Shown: positions 42,901 through 54,900 of the stretch, piece by piece
Layout: every line of letters starts with the position of its first letter
How positions within the stretch are numbered: position 1 is the first letter of the stretch
NCBI RefSeq assembly: GCF_030867095.1
Contig: NC_081826.1
Coordinates: forward strand, 38,976,001-39,040,000
Reading direction: 5' to 3'
DNA: 64,000 nt
DNA from: Alligator mississippiensis
Taxonomy: Eukaryota > Chordata > Crocodylia > Alligatoridae
The notes under the pieces: generated by a model
What the model was told of the DNA's origin: nothing
The model's database searches: none
Seen by the model: the letters and a program-made list of their open reading frames with translations, nothing else
Position numbers and translations under genes: made by a program

Positions 42901-45900
42901 TCCATTGCAGATCCAGAACAAAGCCATTTGAGAGACTGAATTGAAAAATTTTATGATGATTTACCTGTGTGCCTTGATTATTAATGTCTATAACATCACT
43001 CCACTCAGTCATTAATTCATCTGGTGATATCACTTTCAGAAGAACACTAGGTAGCAAGTCTTTGTTTTTGCAATCTGGGTAGTTAGAGACTTGATGATAA
43101 AGCTCATGATGAACTGAACATTCAGCTGGAATCTTCCTGCAATAAACTTCAAACTTTGGAGTGTCTGAAATTTTACAGAAGGTCTAAAATTAGGCTCTTT
43201 AAATATCCGCACTTAGAGATCAATCAAAACTCATCTGTTTGCACAAACAGGATATTTTCAACTGCTCCTTCTGATATCTTACCAACACACAAAAAGCTTA
43301 CTATTTTTTTTTTTTTTACATATGCTTTTGTTCATAACATAGGTTATATTTGAACAGATTCTTACTGTTTGGCAGAATACATTTTCATAACTAGAGCAGG
43401 ACAGAGATATGTTGACAAACTATCTTTGGGTTTGAATTTTCTGAAAAATGCATGTTCCTTGGGACTATGTTGATTTTGATAAAATTCCACTAATAAATCT
43501 ACTGGCTTGGCTTCTTGAATCCTTGGCACCTTACTTAAAAGAGGAGCTGGTTGCCTTGAAAGTCTCTACAACCAAGCTCATGGCTCCTTGACATTCCAGT
43601 TAAGGTATTCTCCAGACAGGCTGCCTCAGAGCTGGGGATACCAAGATCTCTCAAGCTTTCAAGGCAGTAACCAAGTAGACTGCCTCAAGGCTAGGCTTCC
43701 CAGGGCTTCCATCTCTAGAGCAGCTTACCAGGAAGACTGTATCAGAGCTGGGGCTCCTAGAGCTCCCAGCATTAATGAAAGTCAAGAGTTTAACATTTCT
43801 CCATAAAGTGGAATCTGTGTTCTCCCCTCAGCTCTAGTCATAACCAATGGAGATACAGAACTGAAACCCTATATTATGGATACAGTGCCCAATGATTTAG
43901 TAAAACAATGCTCATTTCAATTACTGCATTGCAACAGAAATTCCATACCTTTGATATTCTCCTTCATAAGCAATGGGACAGAGCACCTGTTGTGGATAAT
44001 TATGCGTGGACTAGAGTCTTCTGTAAGAGTTAGGTATGTCACCCCTAGATGCTCTTGATAAGTCAGTGCTATAGCCCTGAGGCAAAATAAGGTGATACAC
44101 ATGTTTAGATCATTTTTGGACTAACTATTGCTTTAGCAATTTTTAAAAAATTCAACACCACTTTTGTAAAATTCTTTACTCTTACAAACCTGTTCTCCAG
44201 AAACTTACACATTTCAGTATGTGAGTAATCCTATTGGTTATAAATTTACAAAGAAAAGCAACAGAAAACAACTTTAGAGAAATAGCTGATTTCACTGGGA
44301 CTATTCATGGATACAATTTAGCAGAGGTGTATTGGTAGGACCACAAATTCAATTAGCATACATTTGTAATGAACTCTAAGCAAGAATTTTGGGACCAGAT
44401 TTCCAGAAGTAAATTCTAGCATCTTCCATACAAGCCTGAAGGAGTATGCTTTTTGTACATGTAAGTATTACTTAAAATAAAATCAGTAACTGAATATTCT
44501 GCAGCAATGATTCTGAAGACTATCACTCCTTTCAGTATGAGTGGTCTAGACTACTCCTATAGAGTACTCTTGACATTTTCTGAAGCAAAATGAATTCATT
44601 GCAACCTATATTAAGCCAAATGATGTATATCAGGAAATTATACACACACAAACACCTGTTAGCATGTGCAATTTTAGTGGTTGCTTCTGAAAAAAATGGC
44701 TCCTCTAAAGTAATACCAAAATCTAATGCATCCAAAAATTTGAACACGCCAGTTTTTGGAAACAAGAGGTATGGATTCTTCATATCTGGCTCAAATTCCT
44801 GAGGATATTCACATTATCTCTGCCTTTTATTCTTTGCATTCCCAGAAGCCCTAATTTTGGCCAGTATCCTTCTGTTTGAGGTTTGCAAGGGAATCTCTGG
44901 AGTCCATCAATAACATTACTAACTTATGCACAGGAACTGCTGTTGAATGATTGAACGATTTAAGGTATTCCTTCCTTACTCTGTACAGACTGAACATATT
45001 GTTTCTAAAGCACCCCACCCAAATCTGCTGGCTAAGTGAAAAAACATACGGCTGATTCTGAACTCACTTACACTGATGTAAGTACACTTACTTTTCATTT
45101 ACACCTGTGTAAGTTAGATTAGAATTAGACTTTAGGCTTGGAAATTCAAGTCAGGCCTCTGACTTGGCAGTATGGTTTTATTTTTAACTTGTTGGATTAA
45201 TTTATTGTTTTGAAAGGACAACATGCATATGGATATAGTACGTTTTAAACTTGGAAATCTTTTCTTGCCACATTCTTCAAAAAGTTTCTTGCTAGTGATG
45301 TTTTTCCTATTTTTTTCTTGCTACTCTTACCAAAATACATATTGTTTGTTTTTGCACAGCTTTCAAAAACACTTCTCAAATTGTTACATGTAACAAATAC
45401 AGAGTATCAGATGGCTAAAAGACAGCGCATGACAACATCTTTGAGAATCAAGAGATTTTAATCTCTCACTTAGAATTTCTAGAAATGCTAGAGGAGAGAA
45501 AAAGTACAAAAATGTGGCAAGACTTTTCCAATTCTACATGATTATTTATTTTGTGTGATTTTCTTTAATGGGTCATTTGAGGTCTATATCATATTAAAAA
45601 AATTAACAATTAAAAAGTACATTTAATTACTTTTTGCCAATGTACCATGAATTTCATTCATTCTGGATGATAAAAATCAGTTTCAGCTCCTAGCTCTAGC
45701 ACAGTGCTGCAATATTTGAGTTACAAATGTATGGCATTCTTTAAGTCCAAGGTAAAAATTTTTAATTGTCTTAAAATAATCACCCTGAAAGCATCTGTAT
45801 TAATATTCAGTTTTGCACAATCTGTTATAGATAAAACCTGCCTTGTGGAATTATTACTTGGTATTGTACCTCCAACTCTTAAATTCATATTATTTCACAG

Positions 45901-48900
45901 AAATGTTAAAAGGCACATCTTGAATACACATCTTTCCATTCTCCCTTATACTGCACATAATTATATACTTATGAGGAGGAGCCATGTAAATATTAAAATA
46001 GTACAACTTGTACATGAATATAACATTCAACCATTTATTATAAAAGTGTCTAAAACATCAAGCGGTAACGATTTTTCAAAATTAAAGTAAGAACTGATTT
46101 TACATATGGTGGACACATGTTATTACTTCATTTCTATTAATCTCTTATGCTTTGTTTTTAGATGAAGCTTTATCCTGACAGTCAAAGAAGAATGTCATTA
46201 ACATTTATTCAACATACCTGGTACAAAATCCACTTTCATTACAGCTTCCAATGGGTACTGCCACGCACTGTCTAGGAATGTCTTGTCTAATGACAGCTGG
46301 CAGGCTCCAACACTGAGAATTGTCAGCACACACACCTGGACTGAAACTTAGCAATATATGCTTTTGAATAGAGGACACTTCTGAAGTAGACTGACTAATG
46401 TCAGACATGAAGTCCCAGCAAGAAACAGAGCTTAATTTTTCATTGGGTGGTTCCCCAGCTGGGTAAATGTTGAATGCACTAGTGTCTGGTATGTGTATAT
46501 ACTGGAAAGAAAAAAAAGATACTGTAAAGATATGATGGTTTATGATAAAAAGTAAATTCGTATTTAACTTTTATCAATTTTAAGGGAGCAAACAGAATGG
46601 TAACTAAGTATCAGCTTATCTGAATGCTGGTCTGCATACATAGTTAAATTCTGCTCTCAGTCATACTCATGTGAACAAACTGAGTAAACTCTGTTCCTAA
46701 TGATATAAATTAGGAATAATTTCACTGAAGTCAATGGCATTGCCACGATTTAAAACTAGTGTAAATGAGAAGTGTGTTGCAAATAATGAATGAAGTACAG
46801 AAATTGGACTGCAAATTCTCTAGATTCACCATCATCTTGGCTTTAGGGTTACGATAAAATGCAGACATTGACATGGGCTCAACTAATGTAAAGTACAGCA
46901 ATTAAGGAGGAGGAAGCTTTTTCAAAAATGTTTTCTGCAAACTGCACCACTACTTTTCTTTGTATTCTAAATTCTTCCAGACTACCTTATAATAAAAGTA
47001 CCATTTTGTAACTAAATATTTGATTAAACTGTATCTGATGCTGCCTGCACTCCATTTATTGTCAGTTCATTTCTTACATATGCTGTGCTATCACTGGAAA
47101 ACTGATATTAATGATTTGATGCAGTTCCATAAAATACATAACATTTGGGTGTCTCTACAGATCTATGCCTTTCATTTAGATAACTGAAGGCTTCCCAAAA
47201 GGATAATTCAAATATTTCAGCTTGCAAGGCTGATGCATCTTTTTTGCTTGAGAACTTAGTACTGGTTCTCAGAACTGTTTCAACAGCCATTATGAGTTAT
47301 ACTGCCTATTTTACATAAGCAATCTAATGTCTCTGAACAGATGGGGTGCCTGTAGATGTGTGAGGAAGCTGCTCTGGTGTGTTGTAATTACAGTGCGCCG
47401 GAGCAGTCTTAATTAATTAGCGTACACCAGCAGCCCCTCAGCTCATGCATTCAGCATCCTCCCACTTCAAAATGGCAGCAGGGCATTTTAACTAAAGCTC
47501 TAAATGAGCTTTAAGTAAACAAGCTTTAGTTAAAGCACCCCCACTGCACTTTCAAAGTGCAGGATGTTGAATACACAAGACACCGTAGGTGCTTTAATTA
47601 GAGTGGCTCTTGGAACCACTCTAATTAAAGTGCCCCAACCCCCTGAGCATGTGTAAAGATGCCCATGGAGACCAAGTTGAATACTGCAAGTGAAGAGATC
47701 TGTTACTGTGTACAGATTTCCGATCGCAGTTAACAACTGTGGCTGAATTTGCTCTAGTTGCTTTGTTTTTAATTAAACATAATTTAACATTATTAACTTT
47801 TTAACTTATTTTTTGTTCAATTTTTGTCAAATGAATTTGAGATTTTATTCCTACCTATTCTGAAAACCAAACAAAAATAATATAAAATACTTTACCTCCT
47901 CTCCTGACTGAGGCCTTGAAACAGAAATCTGTGGTCTATAATAGAACTGGTAGGATGTATTATTAATTATGGTTGTCTTGTCTTCAATCTGTAGAATTTG
48001 AATACTATGCTGAACCAGAGAAGAAATGCAGAATTCACACAACTGTAGGATAATTAAAAAAAAAAAAAAAAAAAAAAAAAGTGAAACACACACAAATCAT
48101 TTTCATTGTGATGTAGTGAGAGAACCATAGCATTTCAGTCTAAAAACCTTGTTGAGACATGTATTTTATAACCTGATCTCCCTGAAATTTATAAGCAGAA
48201 TTATTCTTTATTGGTCAACATGTTTGGGAATTCACAAGTTTAATTTGTGTAATGCAATATTTTGCATTTTATGGATGAGTTGTACAGTATGTCCGGATGA
48301 CCTAATTCTTTTAATTGCATTTGGTCCATTGTTTATCCTTCCATTGTGCTTTTGAACCTATTAAACTGATTTTGAGTGAAGGTTTTATGTTGTATGCATT
48401 TGATAGTTTTCATCTGCTGTAGGATTATTCTGTTTTTTAAATGATAAAGTTATAAATCATCACAATTTCTTCCTAACCTTTTGATGACTTGGGAAGGCAC
48501 CAAGTTTTATTTCAGCTTCAACAAATCCTTCTTCATCCATTGTTACCACTTCTCCATTTTCCGTATCTTTCCATTTTGGAGAGGTCATGTTATGGACAAG
48601 TTTGATTGCCACTGACTTGTGCACAGTGTTTGTGCTTGCCCAGTAGATCCCAATTTGAAAAGCTTCCTGTAAATGAATACTCACCAGAGTTAGTACTTTC
48701 TAATAACTCTAACGTTCTTCCTACAGTTAATAGTAGTTTTCAAGAGTGCATTTACCTATAACCAAATTCTTTTACCAGTGTGCAAGACTGACATTTTTCC
48801 CATTTAATTTTATACTCTAGGTCTTATAAATGGTACGCTACTATATAAATGTGTCCACGGTTAAAAAAATAACAAACGGCAATGTTTAAATAACAGGTTG

Positions 48901-51900
48901 TCTACCTCGGATGATGCACAAAATTAATCTAATTGTGTTTACATTCAGAGATGGGGTTGGGAATTGCATTAAGTGTGTGGCTAGCCAAAAAACCATATCA
49001 AAGGGAAATCCAATTAAATCAGCGTTGTTCAAATTCAAGAAACGGGAGGGGATACAGGTAAGCAGTCATATTATCTTCTGCATTTCAAATCCATCTATAG
49101 ACATAATCAACATGCCTAAAAGTATATAAACTCCACATGCTGCCAATGCCATGAAAAAATGTCCCTCTCAAAACAAATATTCTTTCTTGGATATCAGCTA
49201 TGCTACTCAGGCCAACAAATTCACAGAGGGCAAGCTAAACTATCAGGTAGTGTGCAGCTAGGATGAGGTGTTGGGCGGCCTCACTAAAACAAAGGGAAAA
49301 TAGCTATGCAATCTTCTACTCTGGTTAGAAACCACCACAGATTACTGGGACAGTGGTGCCAGGTCTGCCAGTACTAGTGATAGGTGATTGTCACAGCGGG
49401 GTCCTCGCGGAGGGCCGCGATCTCCTTGAGGCACTCTCACCGCGCTACTCCGGCCCGAGGGCACCCTCCATTCTCGCCCTCCACGTCTTGATGGAATATA
49501 TGTAATAGGGAGGCTGCCTTGTGTTTCCTCGGGCCTGTCAGCTCCTGGACCCCTCGTGGGTCTCCCCGTATAATGGGCGCTACCCAAGCGCCCTAGCCTT
49601 ATGGGCTATGCGTGGCTCCTACCTCCCCTGATACCACGCCCCAAGCCTCGCAGATGTAATGGACGTTGTTTGGTCTATACGCCCGCTTCCCGGGCCTCCT
49701 CTCTCATGTGGCCCACTCTGGGCTCCCTCTCTCGTGCCCAGCCTCTTGCTGGGACTCCCGCCTAGCCCACTCTGGGCCTCCCCTGCCGGTGTGGTTCTGC
49801 TCCGGGACTCTCCAGCGGGCCTCCGGTCCTATGGGCCAACCGCACGGACACCCTCCCTGACTCTGGCTCCCTGCGCTGCTACTCCCTGTCTTCTCAGGGG
49901 CAACCGCAGCGCCCTGCCTTGGTCTGAGGGGGATTGCCGCACTAGCCTGCGGCCGAGCTCGCTATGCCCGTGCGCCCACACTGGGCTACTCAACAAAGCA
50001 CAATGGCGTTCCCCTTTCTGGGGCTCGCCGCGCCCACACTGGGCTACTCAATAACGTACAAGGGCGTTCCCCCTCTCTGGGGGCTCGCCGCGCCCACACT
50101 GGGCTACTCAACAAAACACAATGGCGCTCCCCCTCTCTGGGGCTTGCCGCGCCCACACTGGGCTACTCAATAACGTACAAGGGCGTTACTCAATAACGTA
50201 CAAGGGCGTTCCCCCTCTCTGGGGGCTCGCCGCGCCCACACTGGGCTACTCAGTATGGCCCCGCTCTCTAGGGCTGCTCAGTATGGCGCTCCCCACTTCT
50301 CTGGGGCTCGCCGTGCCCACACTGGGCTACTCAGTAATACCGCCCCTTTCCTGGGGCCGGGGGCTATGTTCCCCCCACACGCAATCCGGGGTCTCGGTCC
50401 CCGCCCGCAACCTATGGGTTGCGCCCGTGACCCACTGGCCGCGCTCCTCACCGCCAGCTGCTCGCGCAGTGGCGTGCGAGCTGCACCTTCGGGGTCTATG
50501 CTCCCCCACACGCAATCCGGGGTCTAGGTCCCCGTCTGCAACCTACGGGTTGCACCCGCGACCTACTGGCCGCGCTCCTCGCCGCCAGTTGCTCACGCAC
50601 TGGCGTGCGAGCTGCGCCTTCCCTGGCGCTATGAACAATAATGCGCCCTCCTGGCGCTAGGGCACCCCACACTCTCTGGGGTCCCTGTGATTGAGGCCTC
50701 CTCCAACCCCTACAGCCTTGCCCAAGCCTCCGGGGTGTAATAATACAAACACAAAGCAAAACCACAAGCCCCTAGGCTGTAACACAAATGCAAGCCGCCT
50801 GGCCATAACTCATCATCATAGCGCAAGCCTCCAGGGCTATCATGAGCTGTACTTGCCACATCCTCACTCTCAGAGCTCCTGCCTCCTAGGCTGCTGGCAG
50901 AGAACTGCCAGCCTGGCCTCAGCCCTGAGCTTTATAAGGGCCAGACCCTGCCCCCTACAGGCAGCTGGCTCCGCTTGGTTGCTCCGGCAACCCGCAGCTG
51001 CGCTCATTACCTGAGCCAGCCTCAGCTGGACTCGTCATGTCAGGCCAGGGCGCGCTCACTTGCTCCCTGGCAGTTCCTCCTTTCTAGGAGCAGGGGTACC
51101 AAGGTGCCCTGCGACAGTGATCAGCACCAAACAAGCAGCAGGGATAACAAGCAGAAAATTGAAGAAAGCAATTCAATTATGCATAATTACGAAAGTAGTT
51201 CAGGTAGTTGTTAAGATCTTCTCTCTACTCTCTCTCAAAGTACATACTTTCATAGCAACCCTATTAGCTATACTGTACTGCAATCCCAGCTTGTCAATCA
51301 CTATATTGCATCCTACCCTGTTGACGTGCCTTTGTCTGTATCTATCCTATGTTGCCCATTCAGTCTGGCAGATTCCAGCTAATATTTATACCTTTGACCC
51401 TAACTATGTTTCTGGTAAACTTAATGGCCAAAAAAGCCTGAACCATGTGAGTTGGTAAGCACCCCTGAATAAAGTTTGAACACTTAGAAAAGTTGCGCCT
51501 GTTAATTTGAACAGTATGGCTACCTGGAAGTTTGGAGGTATAATTATTTTCCCAGCAGGTATCTGTAGGACTATCTTCTCTCCTTCAAATAGCCAGAGGT
51601 CCCACTTGGACTGGTTTATAAGCAGAGCCCATGGCAGGAGTTCTATCAGCAAAGTTTTAACACATGGCTTCCACATGGATAGTTTCACCCGCATTGGGCT
51701 ATCCCACTGAGTGAGCTGTTCATTACTGTTTGAAATAAGATAGCAAGAGAGAGATAAAAGAAAATCATTCATATTGTGAAATAAATTGCCTTTAATCAAT
51801 TTAGGCTCTTCAGAACATTGATTATAGTACCGCTTTATAACCTACCATTCTGAAATAGACTGAGATACTATCAGACAAATCTATATTGAAAACCAACATG

Positions 51901-54900
51901 AACAACCCTCTCTGCAGGGTGTGGTTAAGGTGGTGGAACTCCAAAGAACTGATTCAAGATTTCTTACACCTGGGGTTGGTGTGAACCCTTCAATGTAATG
52001 CTGAGCAGCCTCTGAGCCAATCTGAATTATTTTCTGGCTGCAAGAGACTCAGTAGAAGACTTCCAGAAACACTACTGATGTAATAGCTAGTATTAAAACT
52101 AGCCTGATTTTTTAACTAGATATACCTCCCCTCCTCCTTGATATCTAAAACCTGGCTACTCAGGGCTTTCTTACACTTTGAGCTGCTCAAATGTTGATCA
52201 GTGTTAATGCTACTTTGTGTTTGGATCAGTCGCACCTTCTGGCTAAAAACCTTCTCTGACTGGCCCACACCTGCACAGCTGTGACTTGCCACTAGAGGGC
52301 TGCTGAGCAGGGGCCGGACTAGGAGCTATAGCTGTGAGTTGCTACTTGAGGGTTAGTGAGCCAAGACAGGCGTCTATCCCTGCTCTAGGTGGGGGGAGGG
52401 AGAGATGGGCTGAGGGGGCAGGAGCCGCCAGCTGGTGCTTCCTTTCTGGGGCAGGAGCAATAGCTCCCCAAAAAGTGCTTTACCTCACATCTCCCAGACA
52501 CCCTGGGAAGCACAACCAGTACCCCCACACCACAATCCCAATCCCAGTTTATTAAAACATGAGATTTTAGTTCAGCAAATAATTTTTTGCTGGGTCAGAA
52601 CTGAAGCAATGTGGTCCTGAAGTCAGTGCCCTGAACTAGGAGGGCTTCAGTTTATTCATGTACTCCCTACCCAACATGATTGGTAAATTAGAAAATAGAG
52701 CACACTGGGGCTAGGGACAGAAGTTACACATAAACCAGTTTAAGTGATCAGAAACTGGTTTAAACCTGCAATGGAACAGAAGCTCAGTGCACATAAACCA
52801 GTTTCAAAATGTCTGAAACTGGTTTAAGATAAACCTGGTTGAGCGCAGTATCAGACTTAACTGATTTTGGTCAAATCGGTTTATGAAACTTCTGTCCCAG
52901 ACACCTTTTTGCTTCAAGTTAAATCACAGTCCCCCAGCATCCTCGTATGCTTTCCAGCCCTGGGCTGTGCTGTGCTGTCTGCTTCAGAAAGCAGGGCTGG
53001 TACCACCCCTCTACTCCCTAGCTGGAACAGTGAGAGATGGCTGACAAGGGGGCTGGGGTGGGGCAAGCCCAGCTGGCGATGCAGCCCAGTCTGCATGGGG
53101 GGACCGGGACAACTGCTCTCCCCACCCCCAAAGGCAAACCCTGGCTGGAATCTGGGGCCAGGGAGGGGGTGTTAGACACCCCTTACTCCACTCAAACTTA
53201 TTGCTGGCTGAAACTGTGGATTACAAATCCCAGAGACACCTGGAAGCAGGAAGAGGAAGTACTGAACAACTCTGCAGAGTCCTGCTGCTGTGATTTTGAA
53301 CTGCAAATACCACAGACTTCGGGGGCAGCAAGAAGAGGAAGCAAACTCACAGCCCGTGCTGGCTACATGCCAGCGAGCTGTGCTCCAGTGCCCCCCAACT
53401 TCTGGCCTGAGCCCTGAACCATCGTATGGTTAAGGGCTTGCAGACCAAGCCCTACGAGGAGAGACTAGAGAACCTGGACCTTTTCAACCTTCGCAAGAGA
53501 AGGTTGAGAGGCGACCTTGTGGCTGCCTATAAGTTCATCATGGGGGCACAGAAGGGAATTGGTGAGGATTTATTCACCAAGGCACCCCCAGGGGTTACAA
53601 GAAATAATGGCCACAACCTAGCAGAGAGCAGATTTAGATTGGACATTAGGAAGAACTTCTTCACAGTTCGAATGGCCAAGGTCTGGAACGTGCTCCCGAG
53701 GGAGGTGGTGCAGGGTCTTCAAGAGGAGGTTGGATAGGCATCTAGCTGGGGTCATCTAGACCCAGCACTCTTTCCTGCCTATGCAGGGGGTCAGACTCGA
53801 TGATCTATTGAGGTCCCTTCCGACCCTAACATCTATGAATCTATGAATCTATTGCAGGCATGTGGCTGCATTTCCAGAATCAAAGGTAAATGTCTATTCA
53901 CTTCTATTTCAATTTAATCTCTGCAGTTTAAATTAACCTGCAAAGCCTGAATCAATTCAGCCTCGGGCTTTTTGACTGTTGGGACCCACAGACTTCTGGG
54001 CCTAGTTCAATAGTACTGATGCTTGACAAGAGACTGATGTATGTATTTGCTGCATGCTTATTCTTAGCTGCAACCCAGCAGAGATTTGACAGACAGGTCA
54101 CCCTGACTGTGACCCGTCCTTGGCAAAGGGAAAGAAGAAGTCTGGGTATACCCTGGTCAGATGACCAAAATCAAAACAGGAATTGGGCCAACCAAAATAA
54201 GGAATTTGGCTTGGGAGAAAAGGGAAATTATCAATAGAAAAACTAACCCCTACCTGAGAATAAAAAGGTTTCAGCTACTGGAAAATTCCAGTTCCAGATA
54301 ATCATATACGGCAAGTGGAAATAGGCTTATTACTATGCATTGTAGGGAAGAGTTTATGTTAATGTATTAATGATAACGCAGTAACGATAAGGTATATAAG
54401 GACAAGAATTGGAACCCCTCCTCAGAACATTCCTGAAGAAAGCATGAAGAGATCTTGTCATCGATCCAAGATCCTGTCTTGACCTCAGATGTGGGAGCCA
54501 GGAGCCCCAGACAAGACTTCAGAGCCTTATCAACCAGTGAAGTTGTATTCATAACATTTTGGGGTGGTGAGCATCTGCTTTGACTAGCTACAAACCTAAA
54601 ATAATTTAAACTGCCACTGTCACTTCAATTTTAATTAGAATTGTATCTATTAGGGTTTAATAAACTTGCCTTTAGCTTAGGACAACTGTGTCTTAGTCTC
54701 TTTGCCTGGTATAAGACCCATTATAGTGCCATAGGGACTCAACAGTACTTAGCCCTGATGCTGGGTCTACTGGAAATGAACAAATTGTGGGTCTTATGCA
54801 CGTTAAATAACATTGCTACACTTCAGTGTCTCAGCTGTGGAAGTGCCTATATATTTTTGTTGTTACATTACTACTTCTTCAGCACCAATTTGACTCATTA

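Larger units (their letters stand above)
37085..42964 (-). other. VPS13B: VPS13B intron between window exons 11 and 10 (5.9 kb)
   Basis: Holds a hAT element with a nested family A copy (38084-39249), a second family A copy (41663-42435) and a short hAT element (42588-42853). 39258-41662 is unrecognised AT-rich intron. Confidence 0.6.
49389..51116 (+). mobile_element. solo LTR of an endogenous retrovirus, 1728 bp, GC-rich
   Basis: Begins TGTCACAGCGGGGTCC and ends GGTGCCCTGCGACA, i.e. TGTC..GACA imperfect inverted termini. A perfect 5-bp target duplication GTGAT lies at 49384-49388 and 51117-51121. A TATAA box at 50933-50937 sets the likely U3/R orientation on +, antisense to VPS13B. Inside lie a 59-bp minisatellite and a 131-bp tandem duplication. 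No internal retroviral genes, primer-binding site or second LTR adjoins it, so it is a solo LTR left by recombination. Its GC and CpG richness contrasts sharply with the intron. The ORFs that cross it are not proteins. No clear AATAAA was seen. Confidence 0.8.
48667..51523 (-). other. VPS13B: VPS13B intron between window exons 6 and 5 (2.9 kb)
   Basis: 60% of this intron is the solo LTR at 49389-51116. The remaining flanks are AT-rich and unrecognised. Confidence 0.6.
52708..54754 (-). mobile_element. family A DNA transposon carrying a CR1 and a solo LTR
   Basis: Left end GGGCTAGGGACAGAAGTTACAC; right end GTACTTAGCC after the LTR. CTG flanks both sides (52705-52707, 54755-54757). Removing the CR1 (53422-53852) and the LTR with one duplication leaves about 850 bp, close to the 41663-42435 copy, with which it aligns block by block (TCAAGTTAAATCACAGTCCC; AATCCCAGAGACACCTGGAAG). 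Confidence 0.85.

Noticed and set aside
49659..50765. ORFs up to 179 codons with repeated HTGLLN-type peptides
   Set aside because: They are translations of the LTR minisatellite; repetition is at DNA level and several frames are open at once.
54019..54237. 72-codon ORF with a signal-peptide-like start
   Set aside because: Lies in the U3 part of the 53980-54741 LTR, with no continuing reading frame and no similarity I recognise.
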